From contig DASVAW010000132.1 of assembly GCA_036376135.1 (NCBI GenBank), positions 1-49,977 on the forward strand: a stretch of 49,977 nt of DNA. Direction: 5' to 3'. The notes beneath the pieces were generated by a model, which was not told where the DNA came from, made no database searches, and worked only from the letters and a program-made list of their open reading frames with translations. Position 1 is the first letter of the stretch; each line of letters starts with the position of its first letter. This DNA comes from Candidatus Polarisedimenticolaceae bacterium (GTDB taxonomy: Bacteria > Acidobacteriota > Polarisedimenticolia > Polarisedimenticolales > DASRJG01). The translations under genes and the position numbers were made by a program. Positions 34,312 to 42,005 of this stretch are shown here, piece by piece.

Positions 34312-37104
34312 TTGTCCCGCGCCCCGTACTCCGCGTTCCTCGTGCTCGCGACCCTCGCGGAGGACCTCCTGCCGTCGGGAGCCCGCGCAGCCACCCCCCC
34401 GCCCGGATTCGAAGACCGCGCACTGGTGGGCGTGGACGCTGAAGGCGGCGCTCCGTCCCCCGTCGGCATCGCCTTCGAGCCCGACGGCGGCGTGATGTTC
34501 GTCATCGAGAAGGGGGACGGGACCGCCGTCGGCCAGGCACGCGTGCGGCGCTGGCACGCGGCGACCGGCGGCGTGTCGACCGCGCTGACGATCCCCTGCG
34601 TCGACAGCACCGGCGAACGCGGCGTGCTGGGCATCGCGGTGGACCCCGACTACGACGAGCCGGGCGGTGCGTCCCGATACGTGTACCTCTATTACACGCG
34701 CGTCGCCGGGCAGTCGGGCTCGGCGTGCCACATTCCGGAGACGCAGGCCGGCGCCTACAACCGCGTGGCGCGCTACCGCGAGACCGGTGGAGTGCTCGTC
34801 GAAGAGCAGACGCTCCTGCAGGGTCCCCGACTCGGCGCGAACAACCACCAGGGCGGCGCGCTCCGCTTCGGGAACGACGGGACCCTCTTGATCGCCATGG
34901 GGGACAACGACACGGACGCTTATCCCGTACCCGCCGCGCGCGACCTGTCCGACCTCCGGGGCAAGATCCTCCGCATCCACCGGGACGGAACGATCCCCGC
35001 GGACAATCCGTTCGTCGGGCAGGCGGGCGTGCGCCCCGAGATCTGGGCGTACGGCCTGCGCAACCCGTTCCGCACCTCGGTCGATCCGGATACGGGCACC
35101 TTCTACATCGGCGACGTCGGCGAGGCGCGCTGGGAGGAGATCAACGCCGGAATCCCAGGAAGCGACTACGGCTGGCCGTGTCTCGAGGCGACGAGCACGT
35201 TCGCCTCGTGCGATCCTCCCCCGACCGCCGATGTGAAGCCGATCTACGCGTACGGCCACAACGGGCAGACGCCGCCGGTGGAGGGGGACTCGGTCATCAG
35301 CGGCCCGGTCTACCGAGCGACCGCTTTCCCCCCCGACTACCACGGGAAGTACTTCTTCGGAGACTACGGCGGGAACTGGGTACGCCGCGCTCGCATCGCG
35401 GCGGACGGGACGCTGACCGAGATCGAGACCTTCCTTCCCGACGCGACCGCCGTGGTCGACCTCGCCGTCTCGCCGGCGGGCTGCCTCACCTGGGTGAGCA
35501 TCGTCGAGGGCGTCCGCGAGGTCTGCCACGTCGGCGGCTCGAACGGCCAGCCGCACGCGGTGGCCTTCGCCGCGCCGAACTCCGGATTGGCCCCGCTCAC
35601 GGTGCAGTTCGACGGCACGGCGTCGAACGACCCGGACCAGGATCCGCTCGCGTACGCCTGGGAGTTCGGCGACTCCACGTCGAGCTCCGAAGCGGCCCCG
35701 CAGAAGACCTACACGACCAACGGGGTCCGGCAGGTGGTGCTGACCGTGGACGACGGACGCGGCACGGCGAACTCGGCGGACCAGGCGCCGCCGGTGCGCA
35801 TCGTGGTGGGGAATCGCGCTCCGGCCGGAACGATCGTCACCCCGCCCGACGGCGCACGTTACGACGCGGGGGACACCATCTCCTATTCGGGCTCGGCCAC
35901 CGACCCCGAGGACGGTGCCCTGCCTCCGTCGGCATACGCATGGACCGTGGTGTTCCACCACGGCGGACACACGCACCCGTTCCTGGGGCCCGTCACCGGC
36001 GCCACCTCCGGCAGCTTCGAGATCCCCACGTCCGGCGAGGACGCCGACGACGTCTTCTTCCGGATCCTGCTCCGGGTGACCGACTCCGGCGCGCCCCTCG
36101 GGAGCCCGGGCGCGCTCTCGCACGAATCCCGGGTCGACCTCCACCCGAATCTCACGACCCTGACCGCGGAGACGGTCCCCGCGGGGGCGGGTCTGGATCT
36201 CGGGATCGACCAGCGCTTCCAGCCCGCCCCCTTCGTGAAGTCGTCGGTCGTGAACTTCCCCCGGACCCTGACGGCCCCGTCGCTCCAGTCGGCGGCCGGT
36301 GCGTCGTGGGAGTTCGAGTCGTGGTCGGACGGCGGCGCGGCGGAGCACACCGTTCCCGCGCCCGCCGAGCCCACCGCCTACGTCGCCTCCTATCGCTGCC
36401 TCTCCGGCTGCGACTTCACGCCGCAGCTGACGGTGACGCGTCTCGTCGGGAGCGATGTGCGCTGGCATTGGGACGGTCTCGCGTGCGCCGTTTCACACGA
36501 TCTCGTTCAGGGCTCCCTCGCCACGCTGCGGGGCGGCGGTGGGAGCTTCGGCGCGGCGGTCGAGCGGTGCGTGGCCAACGACCTGAAGGCGGTGGCCGTC
36601 GAGGAATCGGCGGTGCCGACGAGCGGCGGCTCCTGGTACCTCGTCCGCGGCGTCGGCTGCCTGGGCGCGGGGACCTACGACGAGTACGGGGTCGACTCCC
36701 AATCCGGCTCGCGGGACGCGGAGATCGCGACGTCGTCCTCGTCCTGCGCGGACGGCGACGAGCAAACCCCGACCTTGCAGCTGGCGAAGGCCGCGGCCGA
36801 CACCGCGAACCTCTCGTGGTCGGGCGTCGGCTGCGCGAGCGCCTACGACGCGGTGCGCGGCGACCTCTCCGAGTTGCGGAGCTCCTCGGGGAACTTCACG
36901 GCGGCGGTGGAGGCGTGTGTCGCGAACGACCTCGTCACGACGTCGACGCAGGACGCCACCGCGACCCCGGTGGGCGGGGGGCTCTGGTATCTCGTCCGCG
37001 GCGTGGGCTGCGGTGGTCAGGGGACGTACGACGAGGACGGCGCGTTCGGCCAGGCGGCCTCGCGCGATGCGGAGATCGCCGCGTCTCCGCTCGCCTGCCC
37101 GTGA
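34312..37104 (+). CDS. Secreted glucose/sorbosone dehydrogenase-like protein with PKD and C-terminal repeats
   Basis: A 930-residue exported protein. Residues about 30-400 form a PQQ-type sugar dehydrogenase propeller (GIAVDPDYDEPGGASRYVYL at about 105, NNHQGGALRFGNDGTLLIAMGD, PEIWAYGLRNPFR, ALWEEIN-like RWEEINAGIPGSDYGWP). Residues about 420-510 form a PKD domain (YAWEFGDST), followed by further beta domains. The C terminus is a tandem pair of about 110 residues with YDAVRGDL and WYLVRGVGCGGQGTYD cores, related to the tail of the 17.4-kb beta-helix protein. The start is TTG at 34312 with GGAGG upstream. Catalysis with PQQ is likely by homology, but the metal and cofactor residues were not checked. 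Confidence 0.85.
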   Translation: MSRAPYSAFLVLATLAEDLLPSGARAATPPPGFEDRALVGVDAEGGAPSPVGIAFEPDGGVMFVIEKGDGTAVGQARVRRWHAATGGVSTALTIPCVDSTGERGVLGIAVDPDYDEPGGASRYVYLYYTRVAGQSGSACHIPETQAGAYNRVARYRETGGVLVEEQTLLQGPRLGANNHQGGALRFGNDGTLLIAMGDNDTDAYPVPAARDLSDLRGKILRIHRDGTIPADNPFVGQAGVRPEIWAYGLRNPFRTSVDPDTGTFYIGDVGEARWEEINAGIPGSDYGWPCLEATSTFASCDPPPTADVKPIYAYGHNGQTPPVEGDSVISGPVYRATAFPPDYHGKYFFGDYGGNWVRRARIAADGTLTEIETFLPDATAVVDLAVSPAGCLTWVSIVEGVREVCHVGGSNGQPHAVAFAAPNSGLAPLTVQFDGTASNDPDQDPLAYAWEFGDSTSSSEAAPQKTYTTNGVRQVVLTVDDGRGTANSADQAPPVRIVVGNRAPAGTIVTPPDGARYDAGDTISYSGSATDPEDGALPPSAYAWTVVFHHGGHTHPFLGPVTGATSGSFEIPTSGEDADDVFFRILLRVTDSGAPLGSPGALSHESRVDLHPNLTTLTAETVPAGAGLDLGIDQRFQPAPFVKSSVVNFPRTLTAPSLQSAAGASWEFESWSDGGAAEHTVPAPAEPTAYVASYRCLSGCDFTPQLTVTRLVGSDVRWHWDGLACAVSHDLVQGSLATLRGGGGSFGAAVERCVANDLKAVAVEESAVPTSGGSWYLVRGVGCLGAGTYDEYGVDSQSGSRDAEIATSSSSCADGDEQTPTLQLAKAAADTANLSWSGVGCASAYDAVRGDLSELRSSSGNFTAAVEACVANDLVTTSTQDATATPVGGGLWYLVRGVGCGGQGTYDEDGAFGQAASRDAEIAASPLACP

Positions 37105-37128
37105 CGGGACCGGCGTCGCGCCGTCGCG

Positions 37129-37365
37129 TCAGGCCTCGGGCTCGGTTTCGTCCTCGACTTCGTCCTCGTCGGCGGGGGTGGGCTGCGGGCCGAGCACGAT
37201 CCCGGCGAGATCGGGGTCCTCGACCTCGACCTCCGCGTCCGGTTCGGTCCCGTCCTCGGCCTTCTTCGCCTTCGCCTCGAGGCGGCGGGCCTGCTTTTCC
37301 TTCTGCCGCGCCTGGCGGGCGACTTCCTTCTGCCGCTTGAGGAAGCTCGACCGGGTCTTGCTCAT
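37129..37365 (-). CDS. Small charged Lys/Arg-then-acidic protein
   Basis: A 78-residue protein: a basic helical N-terminal half (FLKRQKEVARQARQKEKQAR) and a strongly acidic tail. GGAGG precedes the ATG. It follows the ATPase gene by 31 nt on the same strand and probably belongs to the EF-G operon. Such a basic/acidic split suggests nucleic acid or ribosome binding, but this is only inference. Confidence 0.7.
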   Translation of the reverse strand: MSKTRSSFLKRQKEVARQARQKEKQARRLEAKAKKAEDGTEPDAEVEVEDPDLAGIVLGPQPTPADEDEVEDETEPEA

Positions 37366-37396
37366 CGGGTGGCCTCCCGTGGGTCGGTGCTGCGGG

Positions 37397-38098
37397 CTAT
37401 TCCTTCACGAGCAGCATCGTGGTCGGGTCGAGCGCGAGGTGCACGTCCGAGACCTCGGGATTGTCGTGATCCTTGAGGAGCTTGAGGTGCACGGCCTTGC
37501 CGTCGTGCGCCATCGTCACGATGACGTCGAACTCGTCCTTGACCGCGGCGACCGGCGCCGGAACGCCCTTCTCGTCGCGCGGCGACTCGCGGTGCGTCGT
37601 CGCCGACATCCAGCACTCGGCCTTGAGGTCCTTCGCGATCGAGCGGATCTCGCCGAGCGTCGCCGGCGTCGCGTTGTCGAAGTCGAACCCCTCGACGATC
37701 AGCGCCGCGGGGACGAAGTCGAGGACGTCGCGGAGCATCTTGATGTGGTCGCGGAGCTTGTCGGTCGTGTAGGTCCCCGCGAGGTAGCACTTGATGTGGC
37801 GCTGCCGCTCCATCTCGCGACGCACGCGCGGAGCGTCCTCGAGCTTCGCGGAGTTGGCGAGATCCATGAAGACCTCGTCGTAGAACTCGCGCACGTGGTC
37901 GATCGTCTTGCCGATCGCGACGTGCAGGACCTTCCGGCCGCGGAACAGGTCGTCGAGGGCGACCCCGACCAGGAACGCCGACTTCCCGATGCCGTGGCGG
38001 GCGACCACCACCCCGAGGTTCCCGGGTCCGAGGCCGCCGTGGATCGACTGCTCGAAGATGCGCAGGGCGCTGCGCTCGGCCAGCTCGTTGAGATGCAT
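37397..38098 (-). CDS. RecA/KaiC-like P-loop ATPase
   Basis: A 233-residue cytoplasmic ATPase. The P-loop is ARHGIGKS (about 33-40), with alanine in place of the first glycine, and the Walker B-like strand is AALIVEGFDFD (about 131-141). The fold layout (P-loop, a charged helix, LHVAIGKTIDHVREFYDE, then Walker B and SATTHRE) matches RAD55/KaiC-like single-domain proteins. It starts 17 nt after the EF-G stop with AGGAGAG upstream, so it is co-transcribed with it. The role is unknown. Confidence 0.82.
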   Translation of the reverse strand: MHLNELAERSALRIFEQSIHGGLGPGNLGVVVARHGIGKSAFLVGVALDDLFRGRKVLHVAIGKTIDHVREFYDEVFMDLANSAKLEDAPRVRREMERQRHIKCYLAGTYTTDKLRDHIKMLRDVLDFVPAALIVEGFDFDNATPATLGEIRSIAKDLKAECWMSATTHRESPRDEKGVPAPVAAVKDEFDVIVTMAHDGKAVHLKLLKDHDNPEVSDVHLALDPTTMLLVKE

Positions 38099-38114
38099 CG
38101 TCGTTCTCTCCTGC

Positions 38115-40202
38115 CTACTCTTCGTCTTCGACCTTGCCGGTGCCGTACTTCTTGATCAGTTCCGCCTCGACTTCCTTCGGGACCGGGGAGTACCGCGCGA
38201 ACTCCATCGTGTACTCCGCCTTCCCCTGCGAGGACGACCGCAGGTCGGTCGAGTAGCCGAACATCTCGGCGAGGGGAACGTCCGCCTCGACGCGCACGAA
38301 GCCCTCGGCCTCGGTCGTCCCGACGATCACCCCGCGCCGCTGCATCACGGTGCGGACGAAAGCGCCCTGGAACTCCGTCGGGCCCTCGATCGCGACCTTC
38401 ATGATCGGCTCGAGGATCGTCGGCTTCGCACGATCGTAGACCTCGCGGAAGGCGCCGCGCGCGGCGGCCTGGAAGGCGTTGTCCGAGGAGTCGACCGCGT
38501 GGGCGGCGCCGTCGTTGATGACGACGCGGAAGCCGGTGACGGGAAAGCCGATCAGGCGGCCCTTCTTCATCATCGACTTGAAGCCCTTCTCGACCGAAGG
38601 GATGTACTCGCGGGGAATCGAGCCGCCGAAGATCTCGTCGACGAACTCGAAGTCCCCCTCGGCCATCGGCTCGACGTACCCGGCGACGCGGCCGTACTGG
38701 CCGGAGCCACCCGTCTGTTTCTTGTGGGTGTAGTTGAATTCCGCCCTGCGGGTCGCGGCCTCGCGGTAGGCGACCTGCGGCGCGCCGGTCTCGACCTCGG
38801 CGCCGTATTCGCGCTTCATGCGCTCGACGTAGACGTCGAGGTGCAGCTCGCCCATTCCCGAGATGACCGTCTCGCCGGACTCCTCGTCGACGCGCGAGTG
38901 GAAAGTCGGGTCCTCCTTCACGAAGCGGTTGAGCGCCTTCGCGACGTTGGCCTGGGCCTTCTTGTCCTTGGGCTTGATCGTGAGGTGGATGACCGGCGCG
39001 GGGACGTGCATCGAGGTCATCGCGAAGCGGATCTTCGGGTCGCAGAAGGTGTCGCCCGAGGCGCAGTCGATCCCGAACAACGCGACGATGTCCCCCGAGT
39101 GCGAGGACTCGATGTCCTCCATCTCGTCGGAGTGCATGCGGATCAGCCGGCCGACGCGGACTTCCTTGTCGGTGCGCGCGTTGAGGATCGAGTCGCCGCG
39201 CTTGAGCACGCCCTGGTACACGCGGATGTACGTCAGCTGGCCGAAACGCGTCTCGTCCAGCTTGAACGCGAGGCCGACGAAAGGCAGCCCCGGATCGGAC
39301 TTCAGGACGACCCGCTCCTCGTTCTTCTCGAGGTCGAGGGCCTCGTTCACGACCTCGGTCGGGTCCGGGAGGAAGTGGGTCACGGCGTCGAGCAGCGGCT
39401 GCACGCCCTTGTTCTTGTAGGCGGAGCCGCAGAAGACCGGCACGATCTCGCGGGCGATCGTCGCCTTGCGCACGGCGTCGCGGATCATCTCGGGGGTGGC
39501 CTTGTCCTCGAGGGCGGCCTCCATCAGCTCGTCCGAGAAAAGCGACACCGCGTCGAGCAGCTCGGCGCGGCGGGACTCGGCCTCGTCGCGCAGCTCCGCG
39601 GGGATCTCCTCGGCGCGGATCCTCTCGCCGTTGTCCCCGTCGAAGTACAGGGCCTTCATCTCGATCAGGTCGACGACGCCCTGGAAGGCGGCCTCGGCGC
39701 CGATCGGGATCTGGAGCATCACCGCGTTCTGCTTGAGTTTCTCGCGGAGCTGCTCGGTCACCTTGAAGGGGTTCGCCCCCGAGCGGTCCATCTTGTTCAC
39801 GAACGCCAGGCGCGGCACGTTGTACCGGCGCATCTGGCGGTCGACGGTCATCGTCTGCGACTGCACGCCCGCGACGGAGTCGAGGACGAGGATCGCGCCG
39901 TCGAGCACCCTCAGGGAGCGCTCGACCTCGATCGTGAAGTCGACGTGACCCGGAGTGTCGATGATGTTGATGTGGTGGCTCTTCCACGTCACGTGGGTCG
40001 CGGCGGACTGGATCGTGATGCCGCGCTCGCGCTCGAGGTCCATCGAGTCCATCTTCGCGCCCACGCCGTCCTTGCCCTTGACGTCGTGGATGACGCGGAT
40101 GCGCTGGGTGTAGAAGAGGATGCGCTCGGTGAGCGTCGTCTTCCCCGAGTCGATGTGCGCGCTGATGCCGATGTTGCGTACGTGTCGGAGGTCGCTGATC
40201 AC
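38115..40202 (-). CDS. fusA: Elongation factor G, mitochondrial EF-G1 / spdEFG1-like
   Basis: A 695-residue translocase GTPase. G1 is [10 protein letters not shown]3 DTPGH and G4 NKMD; domains II-V follow to the usual end. The sequence around switch I ([31 protein letters not shown], seen as [18 protein letters not shown]) is that of the mitochondrial EF-G1 and spdEFG1 subfamily rather than the classical bacterial '[14 protein letters not shown]' type. GTG start with GAGGG upstream. There are no rpsL, rpsG or tuf genes next to it, so it is not the str-operon copy. Confidence 0.93.
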   Translation of the reverse strand: MISDLRHVRNIGISAHIDSGKTTLTERILFYTQRIRVIHDVKGKDGVGAKMDSMDLERERGITIQSAATHVTWKSHHINIIDTPGHVDFTIEVERSLRVLDGAILVLDSVAGVQSQTMTVDRQMRRYNVPRLAFVNKMDRSGANPFKVTEQLREKLKQNAVMLQIPIGAEAAFQGVVDLIEMKALYFDGDNGERIRAEEIPAELRDEAESRRAELLDAVSLFSDELMEAALEDKATPEMIRDAVRKATIAREIVPVFCGSAYKNKGVQPLLDAVTHFLPDPTEVVNEALDLEKNEERVVLKSDPGLPFVGLAFKLDETRFGQLTYIRVYQGVLKRGDSILNARTDKEVRVGRLIRMHSDEMEDIESSHSGDIVALFGIDCASGDTFCDPKIRFAMTSMHVPAPVIHLTIKPKDKKAQANVAKALNRFVKEDPTFHSRVDEESGETVISGMGELHLDVYVERMKREYGAEVETGAPQVAYREAATRRAEFNYTHKKQTGGSGQYGRVAGYVEPMAEGDFEFVDEIFGGSIPREYIPSVEKGFKSMMKKGRLIGFPVTGFRVVINDGAAHAVDSSDNAFQAAARGAFREVYDRAKPTILEPIMKVAIEGPTEFQGAFVRTVMQRRGVIVGTTEAEGFVRVEADVPLAEMFGYSTDLRSSSQGKAEYTMEFARYSPVPKEVEAELIKKYGTGKVEDEE

Positions 40203-40283
40203 GGGAAAACCCTCGATAAGGCGATGCTGCCGGACGAACGAAGCATCCTAGCAGACCGCTACAACCCCAAGCGAATCCGAGGG

Positions 40284-41399
40284 TTACGGCTTCGCGGCCA
40301 GCCCGCGCCGGACGGCGTCCACCGTTCGATCGAGCATCTCCGGCCGCGTCGCCGCGTACCCCATGTGCCCGACCCGGAAGTACCGGGTGCGGATCGCGGG
40401 GTGCAGCCCGCCCGCCACGATCACCCCCTCCCGAAGGATGCGCCCGACGAGCGCGGCGTCGACGCCGTCGGGGAACCACAACGCGCTCAGCGTCCAGGCC
40501 AGAAGCTCCCGCCGGACCGGGACCGGCCGGAGACCCAGGTCGTCCCATGCACGCCGCATGCGCTCGGCCGCCCGCTCGTGCGCCGCGAACCGCTCCTCGA
40601 TCCCCCCGGCGAGCATTTCGCCGAGGCCGGTGTCCAGCGCCATCACGAGATTCGTCGCCGGGGTGGCGAAATACGACGGCCTGCGTGCCTCGTAGGCCTG
40701 CATGATCGGCCGCCACTGGAGCCAGTCGAGGCTCATCGGCGGCGCCGCCGCGAGCCCCTCCCGGGCGGCGAGCGCCCGCTCGGATGCGACGAGCAGCGCG
40801 AGCCCCGGCGGAAGCCCGATCGCCTTCTGGGAGGCGGTGAGGTAGACGTCCGCCCCCCAGGCCTCCATCTCGAACCGCTCCGCCCCGGTCGCGCACACGC
40901 CGTCGAAGACCGACAGCACCTCGCGCGCGCGGGCGAGGGCGGCGAGCGGCGCGGGGTCGACGCGCACCCCGGTCGACGTGTCGACGTGGGTCGCGAACAG
41001 GGCCTTCGCCTTCGGCCCGGCGTCGAGGCGCTCCGCGACCGCCTCGGGGGACGGCGCGTCGCCCGGCTCCGCGTCGATCGCGTCGATCGTCGCCCCGAGT
41101 CGCCGGAGCATCTCCTCCATCCGGTCCGAGAAGTACCCGGTCTTCACGACGACCACGCGATCGCCGCGGCCGACGAGGTTGGCGGCGGCCATGTCCATCG
41201 CCGTCGTCCCCGACCCGGCGACCACGAACGGCTGCGCGGAGCCGCCGGCGAGCCACACGCGGCGCATCCGCTCGAGCGCGCTCCCGAACGCCTCGACGAC
41301 GCGCGCCTCGAGGTGCCCCGGCGGAGGCTGCGAGAACGCCTCGAGAACCGCGGGGGAGATCTCGATCGGTCCCGGGATCATGAGGAGGGGACGGCTCAA
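40284..41399 (-). CDS. Class V aminotransferase (alanine-glyoxylate / serine-pyruvate type)
   Basis: A 371-residue PLP enzyme. MIPGPIEISPAVLEAFSQPP at the start and HLEARVVEAFGSALERMR match the AGT/SGAT family; the PLP lysine is in LTASQKAIGLPPGLALL, with AWGADVY and SVFDGVCATGAE as cofactor region. Probable reaction: glyoxylate (or hydroxypyruvate) with alanine or serine to glycine. The TTG start at 41399 has AGGAG 6 nt upstream and overlaps the preceding DUF4126 stop (TTGA); ATG 41381 is the alternative but has no site. Confidence 0.9.
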   Translation of the reverse strand: MSRPLLMIPGPIEISPAVLEAFSQPPPGHLEARVVEAFGSALERMRRVWLAGGSAQPFVVAGSGTTAMDMAAANLVGRGDRVVVVKTGYFSDRMEEMLRRLGATIDAIDAEPGDAPSPEAVAERLDAGPKAKALFATHVDTSTGVRVDPAPLAALARAREVLSVFDGVCATGAERFEMEAWGADVYLTASQKAIGLPPGLALLVASERALAAREGLAAAPPMSLDWLQWRPIMQAYEARRPSYFATPATNLVMALDTGLGEMLAGGIEERFAAHERAAERMRRAWDDLGLRPVPVRRELLAWTLSALWFPDGVDAALVGRILREGVIVAGGLHPAIRTRYFRVGHMGYAATRPEMLDRTVDAVRRGLAAKP

Positions 41400-41959
41400 G
41401 CGCGGCTCCTCGCTCGCCTGGCGCGGAACACGAGCAGGAAGATCCCGGCGAAGATGCCGATCACGAACAAGGCGAGCAGGGGGACGAGAACGGCGAGCAG
41501 CGTCATGAGTAGGGACCCTCCCAGTTCGAGCGTGGAGACCAGCGGGTTCGCGATCCCCGCGGTCGTGAACAACGAGAGCTTGCGCGTTCCGACCGTCAGG
41601 GCCTGGACCGCCCCCGCCGTGCCGCCCCCGGCGATCGCCGCGAGGGTCCAGCGCAGCCACGGATCGACGTCGGTGAGGACCGACGCCGAGGCGATCACGC
41701 CCGCCGCGACCGCCATCGGGCTCGCGGCCGCGTCGAGCAGGTGGTCGAGCCACGGGACGTAATAGGCGCCGATCTCGAGGATCGTCGCGACGGCGAGCGC
41801 GAGGAGCGCGGCGTCGTTCGCGACCCAGCCGAACGTCGGCGCGATCTCGAGGTAGCCGCCGCGGGCGGCCAGCCCGAGACCGAGCAGCGGCAGAAAGACG
41901 CGGAATCCGCACGCGGCGGAGAGACCGATCCCGACGCAAACGCTCAGGAGCGTGTCCAT
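41396..41959 (-). CDS. DUF4126 membrane protein
   Basis: A 187-residue protein with about six hydrophobic segments. The motif ACGFRVFLPLLGLGLAARGGYL followed by WLDHLLDAAASPMAVAAG is the DUF4126 pattern (here read from GFRVFLPLLGLGLA and LDHLLDAAASPMAVAAG). Function of the family is unknown. It precedes and overlaps the aminotransferase gene. Its start codon at 41959 lies in CCATGG, whose other strand also offers an ATG to the divergent dehydrogenase; ribosome site poor. Confidence 0.85.
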   Translation of the reverse strand: MDTLLSVCVGIGLSAACGFRVFLPLLGLGLAARGGYLEIAPTFGWVANDAALLALAVATILEIGAYYVPWLDHLLDAAASPMAVAAGVIASASVLTDVDPWLRWTLAAIAGGGTAGAVQALTVGTRKLSLFTTAGIANPLVSTLELGGSLLMTLLAVLVPLLALFVIGIFAGIFLLVFRARRARSRA

Positions 41960-42005
41960 GGAAAGGACTGTACCGCATGTGGCAGCGAACGCTACGCTGT
42001 CGCGC

